Both the position numbers and the translations under genes were made by a program. Source: Mucilaginibacter mallensis (GTDB lineage Bacteria; Bacteroidota; Bacteroidia; Sphingobacteriales; Sphingobacteriaceae). From it: a DNA stretch of 64,000 nt. The notes below the pieces were generated by a model. That model was not told the DNA's origin, ran no database searches, and worked only from the letters and a program-made list of their open reading frames with translations. Shown in pieces: positions 13,896 through 23,748 of the stretch (within the stretch, counting starts at the first letter, position 1; each line of letters opens with the position of its first letter). The stretch is taken from NCBI RefSeq assembly GCF_900105165.1, contig NZ_LT629740.1, positions 3,162,001-3,226,000 on the forward strand, in the 5' to 3' direction.

Positions 13896-16656
13896 AATTA
13901 TTTATTTCAAAATGGTAATCGCCCGAACCTATTTCTACTTTCACTTTGCCATTCACATCCGGTAATTGCTTTGCTCCGCTTAATGCGGATAAACTTTTAC
14001 CATCGCATTTAACATCATTTACACTACCTGCAGGTAAATACACTATTGCTTTTGAATTTGCAGGAATAGTTATAGCCCAATCAAAATGCCCGGCTTGCTT
14101 TTTCCAGTCGCTTTTTACTAAACCATAAGGTGTATTATAGGATGCATTTACATTATCCAACCTATTTATGGCTATAGATGGCTTCATTATGATGGTTTTA
14201 AAACCGGGTTCATCAGCCTTAATACCTCCCAGATCCTGGTAAAACCAGGCAATCAGATCACCCAAAAGCATGATATGGTTGCGGGAATTCATGGCTGGTG
14301 CAGCGGTATCTCCGTTCCAAAGCTCCCAAATAGTGGTTGCGCCCCGTTTTACCATATAGCCCCAGCTCGGATAGTCATCGTTAGCAGCTATGTGGTACGC
14401 AATATCAGGTCTACCAAAGTCTGTCAATCCCCGCATAAGCCATTGCGTGCCGATAACGCCGGTACTGATATGGCTTTTTGCATCAATGGTGATCTTATCT
14501 ACTATATTATTGAACACCGCTTTTCTATCTTCCGCAGGCACCATACCAAAGTACAGCGGTAATAAATTAGCGGTAACTGTATTATTGTCGTATTGAAAAG
14601 TCTTTTTATCCAGGAATTTTTGCTTGAAGGCGTTTTTAGTCTGCATTGCTTGTGCAGCAAATTGCTGAGCATCCGCGGGTCTATTCAAAATTTGGGCAAA
14701 GTGCTGCATTAACAGCAGCATGTGATAGTAATAAGCAGTTGCGATCAATATCCCATTGGTATTGCGAGACGAATCCCGCGAATGGATCAATTCCGGCGAT
14801 TCGGGCGGCACACACCAATCGCCGTATTTATCCTTGGTCATAAGGTTGTCCTTATCGTATTTCTGGCGCATATAACCGAGCCATTTTTTCATGGATGGGT
14901 AATGCTTTTCAATAGGTCCTTTGTCATCAAACTGGTTATAAAGCATATCGGCAATAAGGATATAGGTGCCGGGCCAGGTCATGTTGTCGCTATAATAATT
15001 CCAGTAAGCGGGTGCTACATCAGGTATGGAGCCATCAGGCTTTTGCGCTTGTTCAATATCATTCAGCCATTTGGCATACAGGTTTTCATTGTTAAATACA
15101 AAGCTTTCACCTAATGAACCAATCGCCCTGTCGCCGAGCCATGGCATACGCTCATTACGCTGCGGGCAATCCACCGGCATGCCTTTGTAATCGCTTAAAA
15201 TACCCCAGTAAGCGTTATGATAGATCTGATTGATCAAAGGATTTGAAGTTTCAAAATGGCCTGTATTCGCCATACCATCAGAAACTACCTGACCTATAAA
15301 ATCGTTTACCGTTGGTGCACCCGGATACCCGGTGATTTGCACATACCTAAACCCGTGATATACAAATACCGGGTGCCATGCTTCTTCGCCTCCGCCTTTC
15401 AAGGTATAAACATCAGTTACTTTAGCGTCGCGTAGGTTAGCTATGTACAGGTCACTGTCTTCTTTAAGCGTTTCAGCAAAGCGCAGTGTGACTTTATCGC
15501 CCCGCTTACCTTGCACTTTCATCTGCACCCAGCCTGCCATATTCTGGCCCATATCCATTATCCAGATGCCGCGTTTCAGTTGTTTTATGCTGATGGGATG
15601 AATGGTATCCACTATTTTGATTGGCTCATTCATCTGTGCCTCAACTTTACCACCAGGTGATTCAACCAGTTCAGGTTTTAGCCATTTGCTATCGTCATAA
15701 CCGGTAACATTCCAGCCGACAAGTTCTTTGATAGCATCGTATTCCTCGCCGTCATATTCATTATTGGTGCGAATAGGTCCATCAGCTGTAAATTTCCAAC
15801 TATCATCACTTGTGATAACTTTTTTACTGCCATCCTGATAGGTGAGTTCCAGTTGCAGCAACATTCTTGGGAAACCAAATTCTTTGATCTTATTAGGCTT
15901 GTATTTTGGCCGCATGGTAAAAAAGCGACCGTTGCCTAATACAGTGCCGATAACATTTTCGCCCTGCTGAATATCCGTGGTAACATCAAACGTATTGTAT
16001 AACACGGATTGGGTATAATCCGTAGGCGCTTCAGCCAAAACCTGGTCGCCGACAGGTTTTCCATTGATGTATAGTTCGTAGTGACCTAATCCAACTATAT
16101 AAACCACAGCCTTTTTAACCTGCTGAGTAGTTTGAAACTGCTTGCGATAATACCTTGCAGATAACCTTGAGAACTTAGAAACACTATCCCAGGGAAAACC
16201 ATACTCATAACCTATCCATTTTGCTTTCCAGTCGGCGGCATTTAATAAGCCAACACTCCATAATGCGGGTTGGCTCCAGCCACTTTCTTCTTTGGAAGTC
16301 CACACTTTAACTTTCCAGTAGCAGGCAGTGCGACTAGCCAATAGCTTACCTGCATAATTTATCATGATGGACCTGTCGGAAATAACTTTATGAGAATCCC
16401 ACAGATCGCCAAGATTCAAGGCCAGTTTTTGTGGGGATGATGATACAATGATTTGATAGGCTGTTTGTATAATATTTCGCTGATCGCTTTTTATTTGCCA
16501 GCTTAATCTAGGCGTGATAGCACCTATACCCTGCGGATTATTCAGCATTTCGCATTGCAGATGCTGAACGCTTACCGCAGCCATGCTCGTACTTTTAACA
16601 CTTATCAAAATAATGAATGTCAACACCGTAGCTATATATATCCTCGTCTGCCTCAT
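13885..16656 (-). CDS. GH78 alpha-L-rhamnosidase, full-length form
   Basis: 923 residues with an export signal (VLTFIILISVKSTSMAA). Domain order is canonical for GH78: N-terminal Ig-like domain opening with LQCEMLNNPQGIG, sugar-binding jelly roll (about 150-330), a concanavalin-like segment, the six-hairpin catalytic domain (about 470-800) and a C-terminal beta-sandwich. The catalytic stretch DCPQRNERMPWLGD holds D496, E502 and D509. It should release terminal alpha-L-rhamnose in the periplasm. It is closely related in layout to the GH78 at 40817-43591, suggesting two rhamnose linkages are handled by paralogues. It is separated from the GH2 stop at 16657 by no bases at all. Confidence 0.88.
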   Translation of the reverse strand: MRQTRIYIATVLTFIILISVKSTSMAAVSVQHLQCEMLNNPQGIGAITPRLSWQIKSDQRNIIQTAYQIIVSSSPQKLALNLGDLWDSHKVISDRSIMINYAGKLLASRTACYWKVKVWTSKEESGWSQPALWSVGLLNAADWKAKWIGYEYGFPWDSVSKFSRLSARYYRKQFQTTQQVKKAVVYIVGLGHYELYINGKPVGDQVLAEAPTDYTQSVLYNTFDVTTDIQQGENVIGTVLGNGRFFTMRPKYKPNKIKEFGFPRMLLQLELTYQDGSKKVITSDDSWKFTADGPIRTNNEYDGEEYDAIKELVGWNVTGYDDSKWLKPELVESPGGKVEAQMNEPIKIVDTIHPISIKQLKRGIWIMDMGQNMAGWVQMKVQGKRGDKVTLRFAETLKEDSDLYIANLRDAKVTDVYTLKGGGEEAWHPVFVYHGFRYVQITGYPGAPTVNDFIGQVVSDGMANTGHFETSNPLINQIYHNAYWGILSDYKGMPVDCPQRNERMPWLGDRAIGSLGESFVFNNENLYAKWLNDIEQAQKPDGSIPDVAPAYWNYYSDNMTWPGTYILIADMLYNQFDDKGPIEKHYPSMKKWLGYMRQKYDKDNLMTKDKYGDWCVPPESPELIHSRDSSRNTNGILIATAYYYHMLLLMQHFAQILNRPADAQQFAAQAMQTKNAFKQKFLDKKTFQYDNNTVTANLLPLYFGMVPAEDRKAVFNNIVDKITIDAKSHISTGVIGTQWLMRGLTDFGRPDIAYHIAANDDYPSWGYMVKRGATTIWELWNGDTAAPAMNSRNHIMLLGDLIAWFYQDLGGIKADEPGFKTIIMKPSIAINRLDNVNASYNTPYGLVKSDWKKQAGHFDWAITIPANSKAIVYLPAGSVNDVKCDGKSLSALSGAKQLPDVNGKVKVEIGSGDYHFEINNYGK

Positions 16657-19479
16657 TTATTTTCCCGAAAAATCAAAATACAAGGTGAGCGATAAGGCAT
16701 CTTCGATATGCTTATCATAATTAAAATATTGGTTCACTTGCCCTTGCGAACCTAACCGTGTTGGTTGCTGTGATTTTGTTCCGATGGGTGTTATGCCATG
16801 CATAAAAGAGATATCGCCTGAAGGAAAATCAGGGGCGATGTTATTATTGTAGGTAAGCTTTGGATATTTAGGCGCAAATAAACGCATAAAAACGTCCCTG
16901 CTATCGCAGATCACGGTGATGGGCTGCCCTGTGGTTTTTATCTTCATCCAGTATAAATTGGAGTAATAGCCTTTAAATTCGGGATAGATCAATTTAGTGC
17001 TGTCCTCTCCGGTTATGGTATTGTTATAGGTTTTGTCCCACACATTCAGCTTCACGCCTTTTAGCCTGTCTTTCCAAACGCGGTATGGGCCATCACCCAT
17101 GTAGCTTACACTTTGTACATATTTTTCAGGATAAGAAAAGCTTGCGCCTAACAATTTACCATCCTCGCCGACAGGCCAATATTTTAAATCAAGTCGTACT
17201 AAACCCGATGGATAGATCATCCACCTTAATTGCGCTTCGATACTTTTTGGGGTAAAATCAGCTTCAATTACCAGTGTATCGGTTTTATAATAGTTTCTTA
17301 GTTTTTGAAAGCCCGATTTATCCTGGCCTTCAGCTAATACCGGGCCGTTATTAAATGGAATTTCACCTTTTGTATTCTCTACTTTCTTTAAGATGCCATT
17401 GTTACGGTTAAACTCAAGCTGAATACCATTTGCGCTTACGTTATATAGCGAATCAGTTTCAGTAATAACAGGCTTGTTGGTGCCTGCTTTTGCCACCATT
17501 CGCTGCGTAATTACAGCATGGCTGCTGATAGGCCAGCTCCAGGTAAAAAGTTCGTTTTTATAAGGATCATATGCTGTTACGTATAACACATCATAGTTTT
17601 GCCAGTCGGCAGGTAAATGCATTTGTAAATTACCATACTGCCCGGGAGCTACATCAGGCGAAGCGATCGCTCCCGTTTCTGATGATGCTATTGTTTCCTG
17701 GTAAGGATTTCTAAGTTTAACCAGCTTATAAATGAATGTGCATTGTTTTAAGTTGGTGTACAGGTAGCGGTTCTCTAATCGCAATTTCCCATCGAATTGC
17801 GGCGTAATTTCCCGTGGTTCTAAATGAACCGGGCACCAGACTTCCTTTATGGTATAAAAGCTGCCTTCTTTTTCATGATACGGCCCTAAGATACCATCCG
17901 GCCCATGGTCACCATCTGAATCAAGTAACCCATTTTTATCGGTACGCACTACTGCTTCATCAGCAAAAACCCAAATAAAGCCGCCTGCCGAAATCGGTGT
18001 ATGCCACATCTGCTCCCAAAAATCATCAAGACCAGCGCCTGCACCACCATCATATATACCGTGCAGAAACTCCGTAGGAAAGAATACATCGTGACCATGT
18101 ATGGCAGTATTATTACCGTAATCGTAATTGATATAATGCTGGGTATTGGTGCCTCTAAACACGGCCCAGGGATGTATAAGTGGGCGTTTCTGAATATCCA
18201 GATCATCAAACCAATGATCAAGATTGAAATTAAAACCGCCCTCATTGCCGTTGTCCCAGATCACGATTGAGGGATGATTTGCATCCTTCTCAATCATTTC
18301 CTTTGCCAGTTTGGAGCCTACCTGTGTATCATAAGCATGGTGCCAGCCGGTAAGTTCATCTAAAACAAATAATCCCAGTGAATCGCACACATCAAGAAAA
18401 TGCTCATCAGGCGGATAATGCGACATGCGCACCGCGTTCATGTTCATATCCTTGATTAGCTTAACATCGGCAATGCTAATAGCTTTGCTGGTAGCCCTCC
18501 CTGTAGTTGGCCAGAACGAATGATGATTAACGCCTTTGAATTTTACTTTTACGTTGTTTACGTAGATACCATCGTGCAAACGCAGCTCAACTGTACGGAA
18601 ACCGAAACGTTGTTGTACGGTATGCACCGATTTACCATTTGATGTAAGTGTAAATACTGCATTATACAGGTTAGGGAACTCCGGCGACCATAATTTAGGC
18701 ACAGCCAGATGTGTTTTTATCAATACCGACGTATCACCCGCTTTAATTTTGGCTGAAAATGGTATACCCGCCTTTTGCCCGGAGAGAGTATAGAATTGAC
18801 CTGTTACTGCCTCTACATTTTTTATGTTTGACAGCTTCAATTGTGCCTCAAAACTACCATCTGCCTTACCATTGACTGCAACATGACTGATATGTTGCTG
18901 CGGAGAGGCCTCCAGAAATACCGGCCTGAAAATCCCGCCGAATACCCAGAAATCACCTTTACGTTCACTTGCGTTTACAGATGCATTAGCGGAATATTTA
19001 GATACGGTTACTTCCAGTAAATTTGGCTGACCATATTTCAATAATCTGGTAATATCATACTTAAACCTATAAAAGGCCCCCTGGTGAATGTCGCCCGCCT
19101 GCTGACCGTTGATCATGACTTTGGTATCTGTCATAGCCCCATCAAACACAATGTTTACAGCCTTACCCTGCCATCCTGCAGGTACATCAAACTGGTACTT
19201 ATATAACCCTTGTTCCTTGCCTTTCAGGCTGTCCTTATCCAAACCGTAATTGTATTTGCCGAAGCCCTGCAATTCCCAGTTGGATGGTACGGGTATGGTT
19301 GTCCATTTGCCTGAATTATGGCTAGCGGTACAGTAGAACTGCCAATTTACCGTATGATCGCTGCCTGCGCCGGAGAGGAATTGGATCTCCGTTTTTTGGG
19401 CATAAGTATTTAGGACTGGTATCAGCAGCAGACTATATATAAATATTTTAAACCAGGCATTTTTCATGCGACAGATCAA
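16657..19479 (-). CDS. GH2 glycosidase (beta-galactosidase or beta-uronidase type)
   Basis: 940 residues; signal peptide from the first or fifth codon (MKNAWFKIFIYSLLLIPVLNTYAQ). GH2 jelly roll (about 35-195), Ig-like domain, TIM barrel (about 305-600), then extra beta-domains to the end. The acid/base is E413 in DNGNEGGFN and the nucleophile E470 in PTEFLHGIYDGG. The environment of both glutamates differs from the LacZ-type copy at 493-3801 (no SLGNEAGRG or EYSHAMGN), so a different beta-linked sugar is likely. RG-II systems contain several GH2 enzymes of this size, some acting on uronic acids or arabinopyranose. Its ATG overlaps the upstream esterase gene by four bases (ATGA). Confidence 0.8.
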   Translation of the reverse strand: MICRMKNAWFKIFIYSLLLIPVLNTYAQKTEIQFLSGAGSDHTVNWQFYCTASHNSGKWTTIPVPSNWELQGFGKYNYGLDKDSLKGKEQGLYKYQFDVPAGWQGKAVNIVFDGAMTDTKVMINGQQAGDIHQGAFYRFKYDITRLLKYGQPNLLEVTVSKYSANASVNASERKGDFWVFGGIFRPVFLEASPQQHISHVAVNGKADGSFEAQLKLSNIKNVEAVTGQFYTLSGQKAGIPFSAKIKAGDTSVLIKTHLAVPKLWSPEFPNLYNAVFTLTSNGKSVHTVQQRFGFRTVELRLHDGIYVNNVKVKFKGVNHHSFWPTTGRATSKAISIADVKLIKDMNMNAVRMSHYPPDEHFLDVCDSLGLFVLDELTGWHHAYDTQVGSKLAKEMIEKDANHPSIVIWDNGNEGGFNFNLDHWFDDLDIQKRPLIHPWAVFRGTNTQHYINYDYGNNTAIHGHDVFFPTEFLHGIYDGGAGAGLDDFWEQMWHTPISAGGFIWVFADEAVVRTDKNGLLDSDGDHGPDGILGPYHEKEGSFYTIKEVWCPVHLEPREITPQFDGKLRLENRYLYTNLKQCTFIYKLVKLRNPYQETIASSETGAIASPDVAPGQYGNLQMHLPADWQNYDVLYVTAYDPYKNELFTWSWPISSHAVITQRMVAKAGTNKPVITETDSLYNVSANGIQLEFNRNNGILKKVENTKGEIPFNNGPVLAEGQDKSGFQKLRNYYKTDTLVIEADFTPKSIEAQLRWMIYPSGLVRLDLKYWPVGEDGKLLGASFSYPEKYVQSVSYMGDGPYRVWKDRLKGVKLNVWDKTYNNTITGEDSTKLIYPEFKGYYSNLYWMKIKTTGQPITVICDSRDVFMRLFAPKYPKLTYNNNIAPDFPSGDISFMHGITPIGTKSQQPTRLGSQGQVNQYFNYDKHIEDALSLTLYFDFSGK

Positions 19480-20942
19480 TTAACAGTTAAAGTAAATTTG
19501 AGTGGGTTATCCGTGCGGAAAGGCACAGCGGGTAAGCCATCTTTGTTATAAAAATTGGGTTCGGCTACTTCCGTCCACCCAAAGCGTATGGCTATGGGCG
19601 CGGATACTTCGGAGGATGAAACTTCCACCCTGTCACCTTTAATTACAGCAGTAGCATCAACAAATTTCCCGTCACTGCCTGCTATGGTGAAAAAGCTGAG
19701 CGGCTTGCCATCGTGACTTACCAAACCACTGCCGGTGTATTTAAAGTCGAGTATAATCTTATTGCCTTTTATCTTCATTTTATCATACATCGGGCCTGAG
19801 AAAACAACTTTTTTGCCGTATGTATTGGCAAGAGCCTGTAGTTCCAAACGCTGGCCTACTACCCACTTAAATGCCGGGTGGATGTTGGTCAGAGAATCAT
19901 TCAGATCGGTAGTTACAATCATCCCTGTATGCGGTATTTTGAGGGCCATGGTCTGGGCTTCGCGTAATTCTGGCTCAGTATAAATGGTAAATGGAATATT
20001 GGTACTGCTTTTGGCCCTGGAATAGTAGAACGGCGCTACCTGTACATAGTAGAATGGCAAATCCTTGTCACTCCAGAGTTTACGCCACCAATGGATAAGT
20101 GCTTCCATTTTGTAGGTGTAACTGGTAGTTTCACTCAGATAACAGCCGCTTTCACCCTGGTACCATAGAAAACCACGTAAGGCATAGGGCGCGACAGGGG
20201 CTATCATATTTACATATAATTTGCCGGGGTCGCCATCTATTTTGTAGTTGGTATCTTTAAAATAAGAGATATCATCAAAAGCTTCGCGGGGCATCCATGG
20301 TTCAATACGACTGCCGCTTATGGCTGAGCAGATGATACCCACGGGTACTTTCAGATCATGATTCAGATTTTTTCCGAAAAAATATCCGGCAGCAGAAAAG
20401 TCCCTGAGTGCTGTACCCTCTGCAATATCCCAGCCTGAGTGTGTTGAATCGGGTTTTCTCATGTTCTTTTGTGTAACCAGAAATATCCTGATCTGCGGGT
20501 TATGCGCCCTATCGAGTTCATCAATAGGCGTGTTAACGGTACTGGTATCGGGCCTGCGTACTTTACTGTTCTTACGCATTTCGTACGACATGTTTGATTG
20601 CCCCGAACATAACCACACCTCGCCTACTAAAATATTTTCGAGCTTTATGGTGTTAGTACCCTTAATTTCCAAAACCTGCGGCGTTGCCGATGCTGACATT
20701 GGATCGAGCATGATTTGCCAGTTACCGGCAGCATCAGCGGTTATTTTTTTAGTTTGATTATCGAAAGTTACAGTAACGGTTTCGCCTGCCGCTGCAGTAC
20801 CCCAAACAGGTACAGGCTTATTGCGCTGCAACACCATGTTATTACCTAATATTTTAGGCAATAACACTTCGGCATAAGTACTGTGTGCAAAAGCCATGCA
20901 GCTTAGCAGAAGAATGACCGTAATATATTTTTTACCAGACAT
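19476..20942 (-). CDS. SGNH-fold acetylesterase (sialate O-acetylesterase/SASA family)
   Basis: 488 residues, signal peptide ending near STYAE. A small beta-sandwich (about 25-105) precedes the SGNH hydrolase domain. Block I is CSGQSNM with catalytic S116. Further conserved elements are ISGSRIEPW, LWYQGESG and an IHP motif with H355. The family removes O-acetyl groups from sugars; in plant-cell-wall loci it acts on acetylated pectin or hemicellulose rather than on sialic acid. RG-II carries O-acetyl groups on its side chains, which fits. Coupled at both ends: a four-base overlap with the following GH2 gene and a one-base TAATG overlap with the preceding propeller gene. Confidence 0.8.
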   Translation of the reverse strand: MSGKKYITVILLLSCMAFAHSTYAEVLLPKILGNNMVLQRNKPVPVWGTAAAGETVTVTFDNQTKKITADAAGNWQIMLDPMSASATPQVLEIKGTNTIKLENILVGEVWLCSGQSNMSYEMRKNSKVRRPDTSTVNTPIDELDRAHNPQIRIFLVTQKNMRKPDSTHSGWDIAEGTALRDFSAAGYFFGKNLNHDLKVPVGIICSAISGSRIEPWMPREAFDDISYFKDTNYKIDGDPGKLYVNMIAPVAPYALRGFLWYQGESGCYLSETTSYTYKMEALIHWWRKLWSDKDLPFYYVQVAPFYYSRAKSSTNIPFTIYTEPELREAQTMALKIPHTGMIVTTDLNDSLTNIHPAFKWVVGQRLELQALANTYGKKVVFSGPMYDKMKIKGNKIILDFKYTGSGLVSHDGKPLSFFTIAGSDGKFVDATAVIKGDRVEVSSSEVSAPIAIRFGWTEVAEPNFYNKDGLPAVPFRTDNPLKFTLTVN

Positions 20943-22786
20943 TAGTATCCCGTAGTTTTAAATGATGTAATATAAAATGCAGCAGGTGTTACAGGTTCTC
21001 CGGCTTTTGGCTGATCATAATCCTGGTCGGTGGGAGTATCCGCATCAGGGAAACGCGTTGTGTCGCCGGTACGGAACACAACGCGGTTAACATTTAGCAC
21101 CGGCGCGAAAAACAGAGCGGTAAGCACATCCTTACCATTCACGTTTACTGTGTAAAAACGGGTATCGGTATTTAATTTAATGCTGATGTGATAAGATGTA
21201 TTTGCCGTGTATTTCAGCATGTTTTTAGAACGATAGCCTGTTTTTGCCCTGAAAACTCCGGTTGAATCAAACGTTAATCTCAAGGCTGCATCTCCACTGG
21301 CATTTTGCACTTCAATATCCAGCATGCCGGTGTTGTTTTGCGCCGGGATGATGGTAAAATCAGCGATCAGTTTTTTTGATTCATGAACGATACGCTCGGC
21401 CTTTGCATAATCAAATTTATCCCAGTCTTTAAGCGCCAGGGCACGAGCACCATCAGGCGCTTTATCAATCGCAACTGGTGCCCATAATGAGCCATAAGTG
21501 TTCCATTTCTCCAGTTCTTTACCGGCGGGTAAGTTGTTAAAAACTTCGTTGGCTTGTTCAGTTGTAACATCGGTTACTGGTACAGGGATGGATGACACCC
21601 AGATATCCTCCTTATTCATGCTATAAGTAACCCATAGTTTGCCGTCCGGCGGTATGCCGTTACCTTCTTCAATGCCTCTGGTGTATTGCGGACCGTATGA
21701 TTTGTAGTTGCCGCCATATCGCATGGTTGGGATTTCACCGTTTACTAATAGCAGGTTGGTGTAGTTTAAGCCATCCTGACTAACGGAAATACCCAAAGGC
21801 CACCTAAATTCAGATGGATTATAAACTGTGGCGTATTTACTATCGGATGTGCGCTGCCCCCATATTTTAGCATTGCTGGTTACAAAACGCGGGGCACGAC
21901 TGGCATTAGCAGGCCATGTTTTGCCATTATCGGTACTGATAGCGGTTAAGGCGTATTTCCATAAGCCTACCACCCTGCCATCAGGTAGATGATAAAAATT
22001 AAAAGCTTTATAATCTTTATGCAGCGGGATCAATAGGTCATTGCGGTCTGTTTCCTCTTCCCATTGCATCATCATTAATGGGTTTGCCATCAGTTCATCG
22101 CAGGCTTGTACAAAATCTTTATCCTTGCTGGTTTTATAAAATGGATATGAAGTATTTTGCTCGTTCCACTTTGGGTTGTAATGAATGAAGTAGATGGGGC
22201 CAAATTTCCCGTTGGGATAAACTTCTCTTACCACACGGCCTATGCCCTTACCATCATTAGGATCATCATGCGCATCCAGACAAATACCATAGAAACCCAG
22301 CACCAGCAAACGTTTTGATTTAGCGGTATAAAAGCCCATGCGCTGGTGCATAACCGCGTAAAGGTCTTTCGCTACACCGGGATGATCTTCCTTTGTGGTA
22401 CCATCCGGAATTTTGTATTGCGGAAAAATCACAGTCGGCTTTGACCAGATAGCGCCATCTTTCGAAGTGATGAGCAGGGTCTGCCCTGGCGGTACGCTTT
22501 CACCCACTTTATCGCTCAGGTACTCCACATAAAATGTATTATTCCAATAAGCCAGCATGGGCTGGTGGTTGTAGGTAAAGCCAAAAGCATCTGCCTGATC
22601 GGGATGCTCACGGTTGGCGCGGAAGATCTGCATACTGTGCACGCCGATCACCGGACTTAACCTACCGTTATGGTAATCCACATTGGCAACGGTATTTCCG
22701 GTGTATCTTACCGTGTCCTGTGCTCTGGTTGTGCAACAATACCCTGTAATTGCTATTAATAATATGGTTATCTTAATTCTAAGCAT
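20942..22786 (-). CDS. Sialidase-like propeller with C-terminal concanavalin-like domain
   Basis: 614 residues; signal peptide about 1-22, with two cysteines near its end (GYCCTTRAQ) that may be a weak lipobox. The N-terminal ~400 residues look like a beta-propeller with Asp-box-like turns (TSKDGAIW, STDNGKTW, SQDGLNY) and conserved aromatic and acidic stretches such as MQWEEETDRND. Residues about 430-614 form a beta-rich domain resembling a concanavalin/LamG-type sandwich. I do not recognise the family with certainty. GH33- or GH143-like hydrolases for Kdo or Dha share propeller folds and would fit the RG-II context, but this is inference. The gene is coupled to the acetylesterase gene by TAATG. 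Confidence 0.5.
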   Translation of the reverse strand: MLRIKITILLIAITGYCCTTRAQDTVRYTGNTVANVDYHNGRLSPVIGVHSMQIFRANREHPDQADAFGFTYNHQPMLAYWNNTFYVEYLSDKVGESVPPGQTLLITSKDGAIWSKPTVIFPQYKIPDGTTKEDHPGVAKDLYAVMHQRMGFYTAKSKRLLVLGFYGICLDAHDDPNDGKGIGRVVREVYPNGKFGPIYFIHYNPKWNEQNTSYPFYKTSKDKDFVQACDELMANPLMMMQWEEETDRNDLLIPLHKDYKAFNFYHLPDGRVVGLWKYALTAISTDNGKTWPANASRAPRFVTSNAKIWGQRTSDSKYATVYNPSEFRWPLGISVSQDGLNYTNLLLVNGEIPTMRYGGNYKSYGPQYTRGIEEGNGIPPDGKLWVTYSMNKEDIWVSSIPVPVTDVTTEQANEVFNNLPAGKELEKWNTYGSLWAPVAIDKAPDGARALALKDWDKFDYAKAERIVHESKKLIADFTIIPAQNNTGMLDIEVQNASGDAALRLTFDSTGVFRAKTGYRSKNMLKYTANTSYHISIKLNTDTRFYTVNVNGKDVLTALFFAPVLNVNRVVFRTGDTTRFPDADTPTDQDYDQPKAGEPVTPAAFYITSFKTTGY

Positions 22787-22791
22787 ATTTT

Positions 22792-23736
22792 TTATTGATT
22801 TACCGGCGTCGCGGCAGCTAATTTTAATTGTTTCAGTGTTTTTTCAGTCACTTTAAATATGGTTCCGTGCTTGTGGCCCTGCGGCACACTAACAGAATCG
22901 GCTATATTGGTAAATGTTTTAAAATCGCTTGTGCGCATGCAGCCGAACTTTTTAAGGCGATAAGAATCGTAATAGATCAGCCAGTTATCGCCTGTTTTAG
23001 TTATGGTTGGCCCTTCTGAATACAGTTCAGTAAACCGCTTTGAATAATCAGTATATGGCCCCAGCGGGTTATTGCTGAAAGCCACCAGTATATTGCGGTT
23101 TGGCCGGGTGTTATCCTTCATCACTAATACATATTTACCTTTGTCAAATTTTACGATTTCAGGGTCTATCACACTAAAACCGGGATCGAGAAATAATTTT
23201 GCCGGGGCGAAAGTTTTAAAATCCTTAGTAGTGGTGTAATACAGGCGATGGTTATTATTCTCATCCTCCTCTCCTTTCGGGAAACGGAACGGCACGGTTG
23301 ATGCCCAGGTGATGATGAACTGATCTGCAACATCATCATAAAACAACTCTGGTGCCCAGGCATTAACCGCGGTTGGCTCATTAGCCATTACATTCAGGTG
23401 CTGCTCTGCCGACCAATGGATCAGGTCTTTTGATTCAGCGTAACCTATGCCGGTATCGTTTTTCCAGCCTATTGTCCAAACCAGATGATAAACACCATCA
23501 GGGCCTTGTTGTATGGATGGATCACGCATGATCTTGGCATCGCCAACTTCGGGCTTGATGAAAATATGGTTCAGATCGGTCCAGTGATAAGCATCATGGC
23601 TATATAGCAACCGCAAACCAGCACTGGCAGGTTCGTTAAATGAGGTGAACAGGTATACGTCTTTCCGGGTATTGCAGGAGAGCAAAACCATACCGGTTAA
23701 AATCAGGCTATATATATATTTAAATCCCGTCATCAC
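22792..23736 (-). CDS. GH43-type five-bladed propeller glycosidase, predicted lipoprotein
   Basis: 314 residues with a lipoprotein signal (TGMVLLSC, lipidated C21), so it is likely anchored to a membrane, possibly the cell surface. The three acidic residues of the GH43 fold are visible: D72 in MRDPSI (general base), D191 in VIDPEIV (pKa modulator) and E241 in SEGPTI (acid). The motif NAWAPELFYD is also characteristic. The length is that of a bare GH43 catalytic domain without a binding module. Likely activities are alpha-L-arabinofuranosidase or beta-xylosidase/galactosidase. It lies 5 bases after the stop of one neighbour and 12 after the other, inside the operon. Confidence 0.75.
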   Translation of the reverse strand: MMTGFKYIYSLILTGMVLLSCNTRKDVYLFTSFNEPASAGLRLLYSHDAYHWTDLNHIFIKPEVGDAKIMRDPSIQQGPDGVYHLVWTIGWKNDTGIGYAESKDLIHWSAEQHLNVMANEPTAVNAWAPELFYDDVADQFIITWASTVPFRFPKGEEDENNNHRLYYTTTKDFKTFAPAKLFLDPGFSVIDPEIVKFDKGKYVLVMKDNTRPNRNILVAFSNNPLGPYTDYSKRFTELYSEGPTITKTGDNWLIYYDSYRLKKFGCMRTSDFKTFTNIADSVSVPQGHKHGTIFKVTEKTLKQLKLAAATPVNQ

Positions 23737-23748
23737 AATTTCTTAGGT

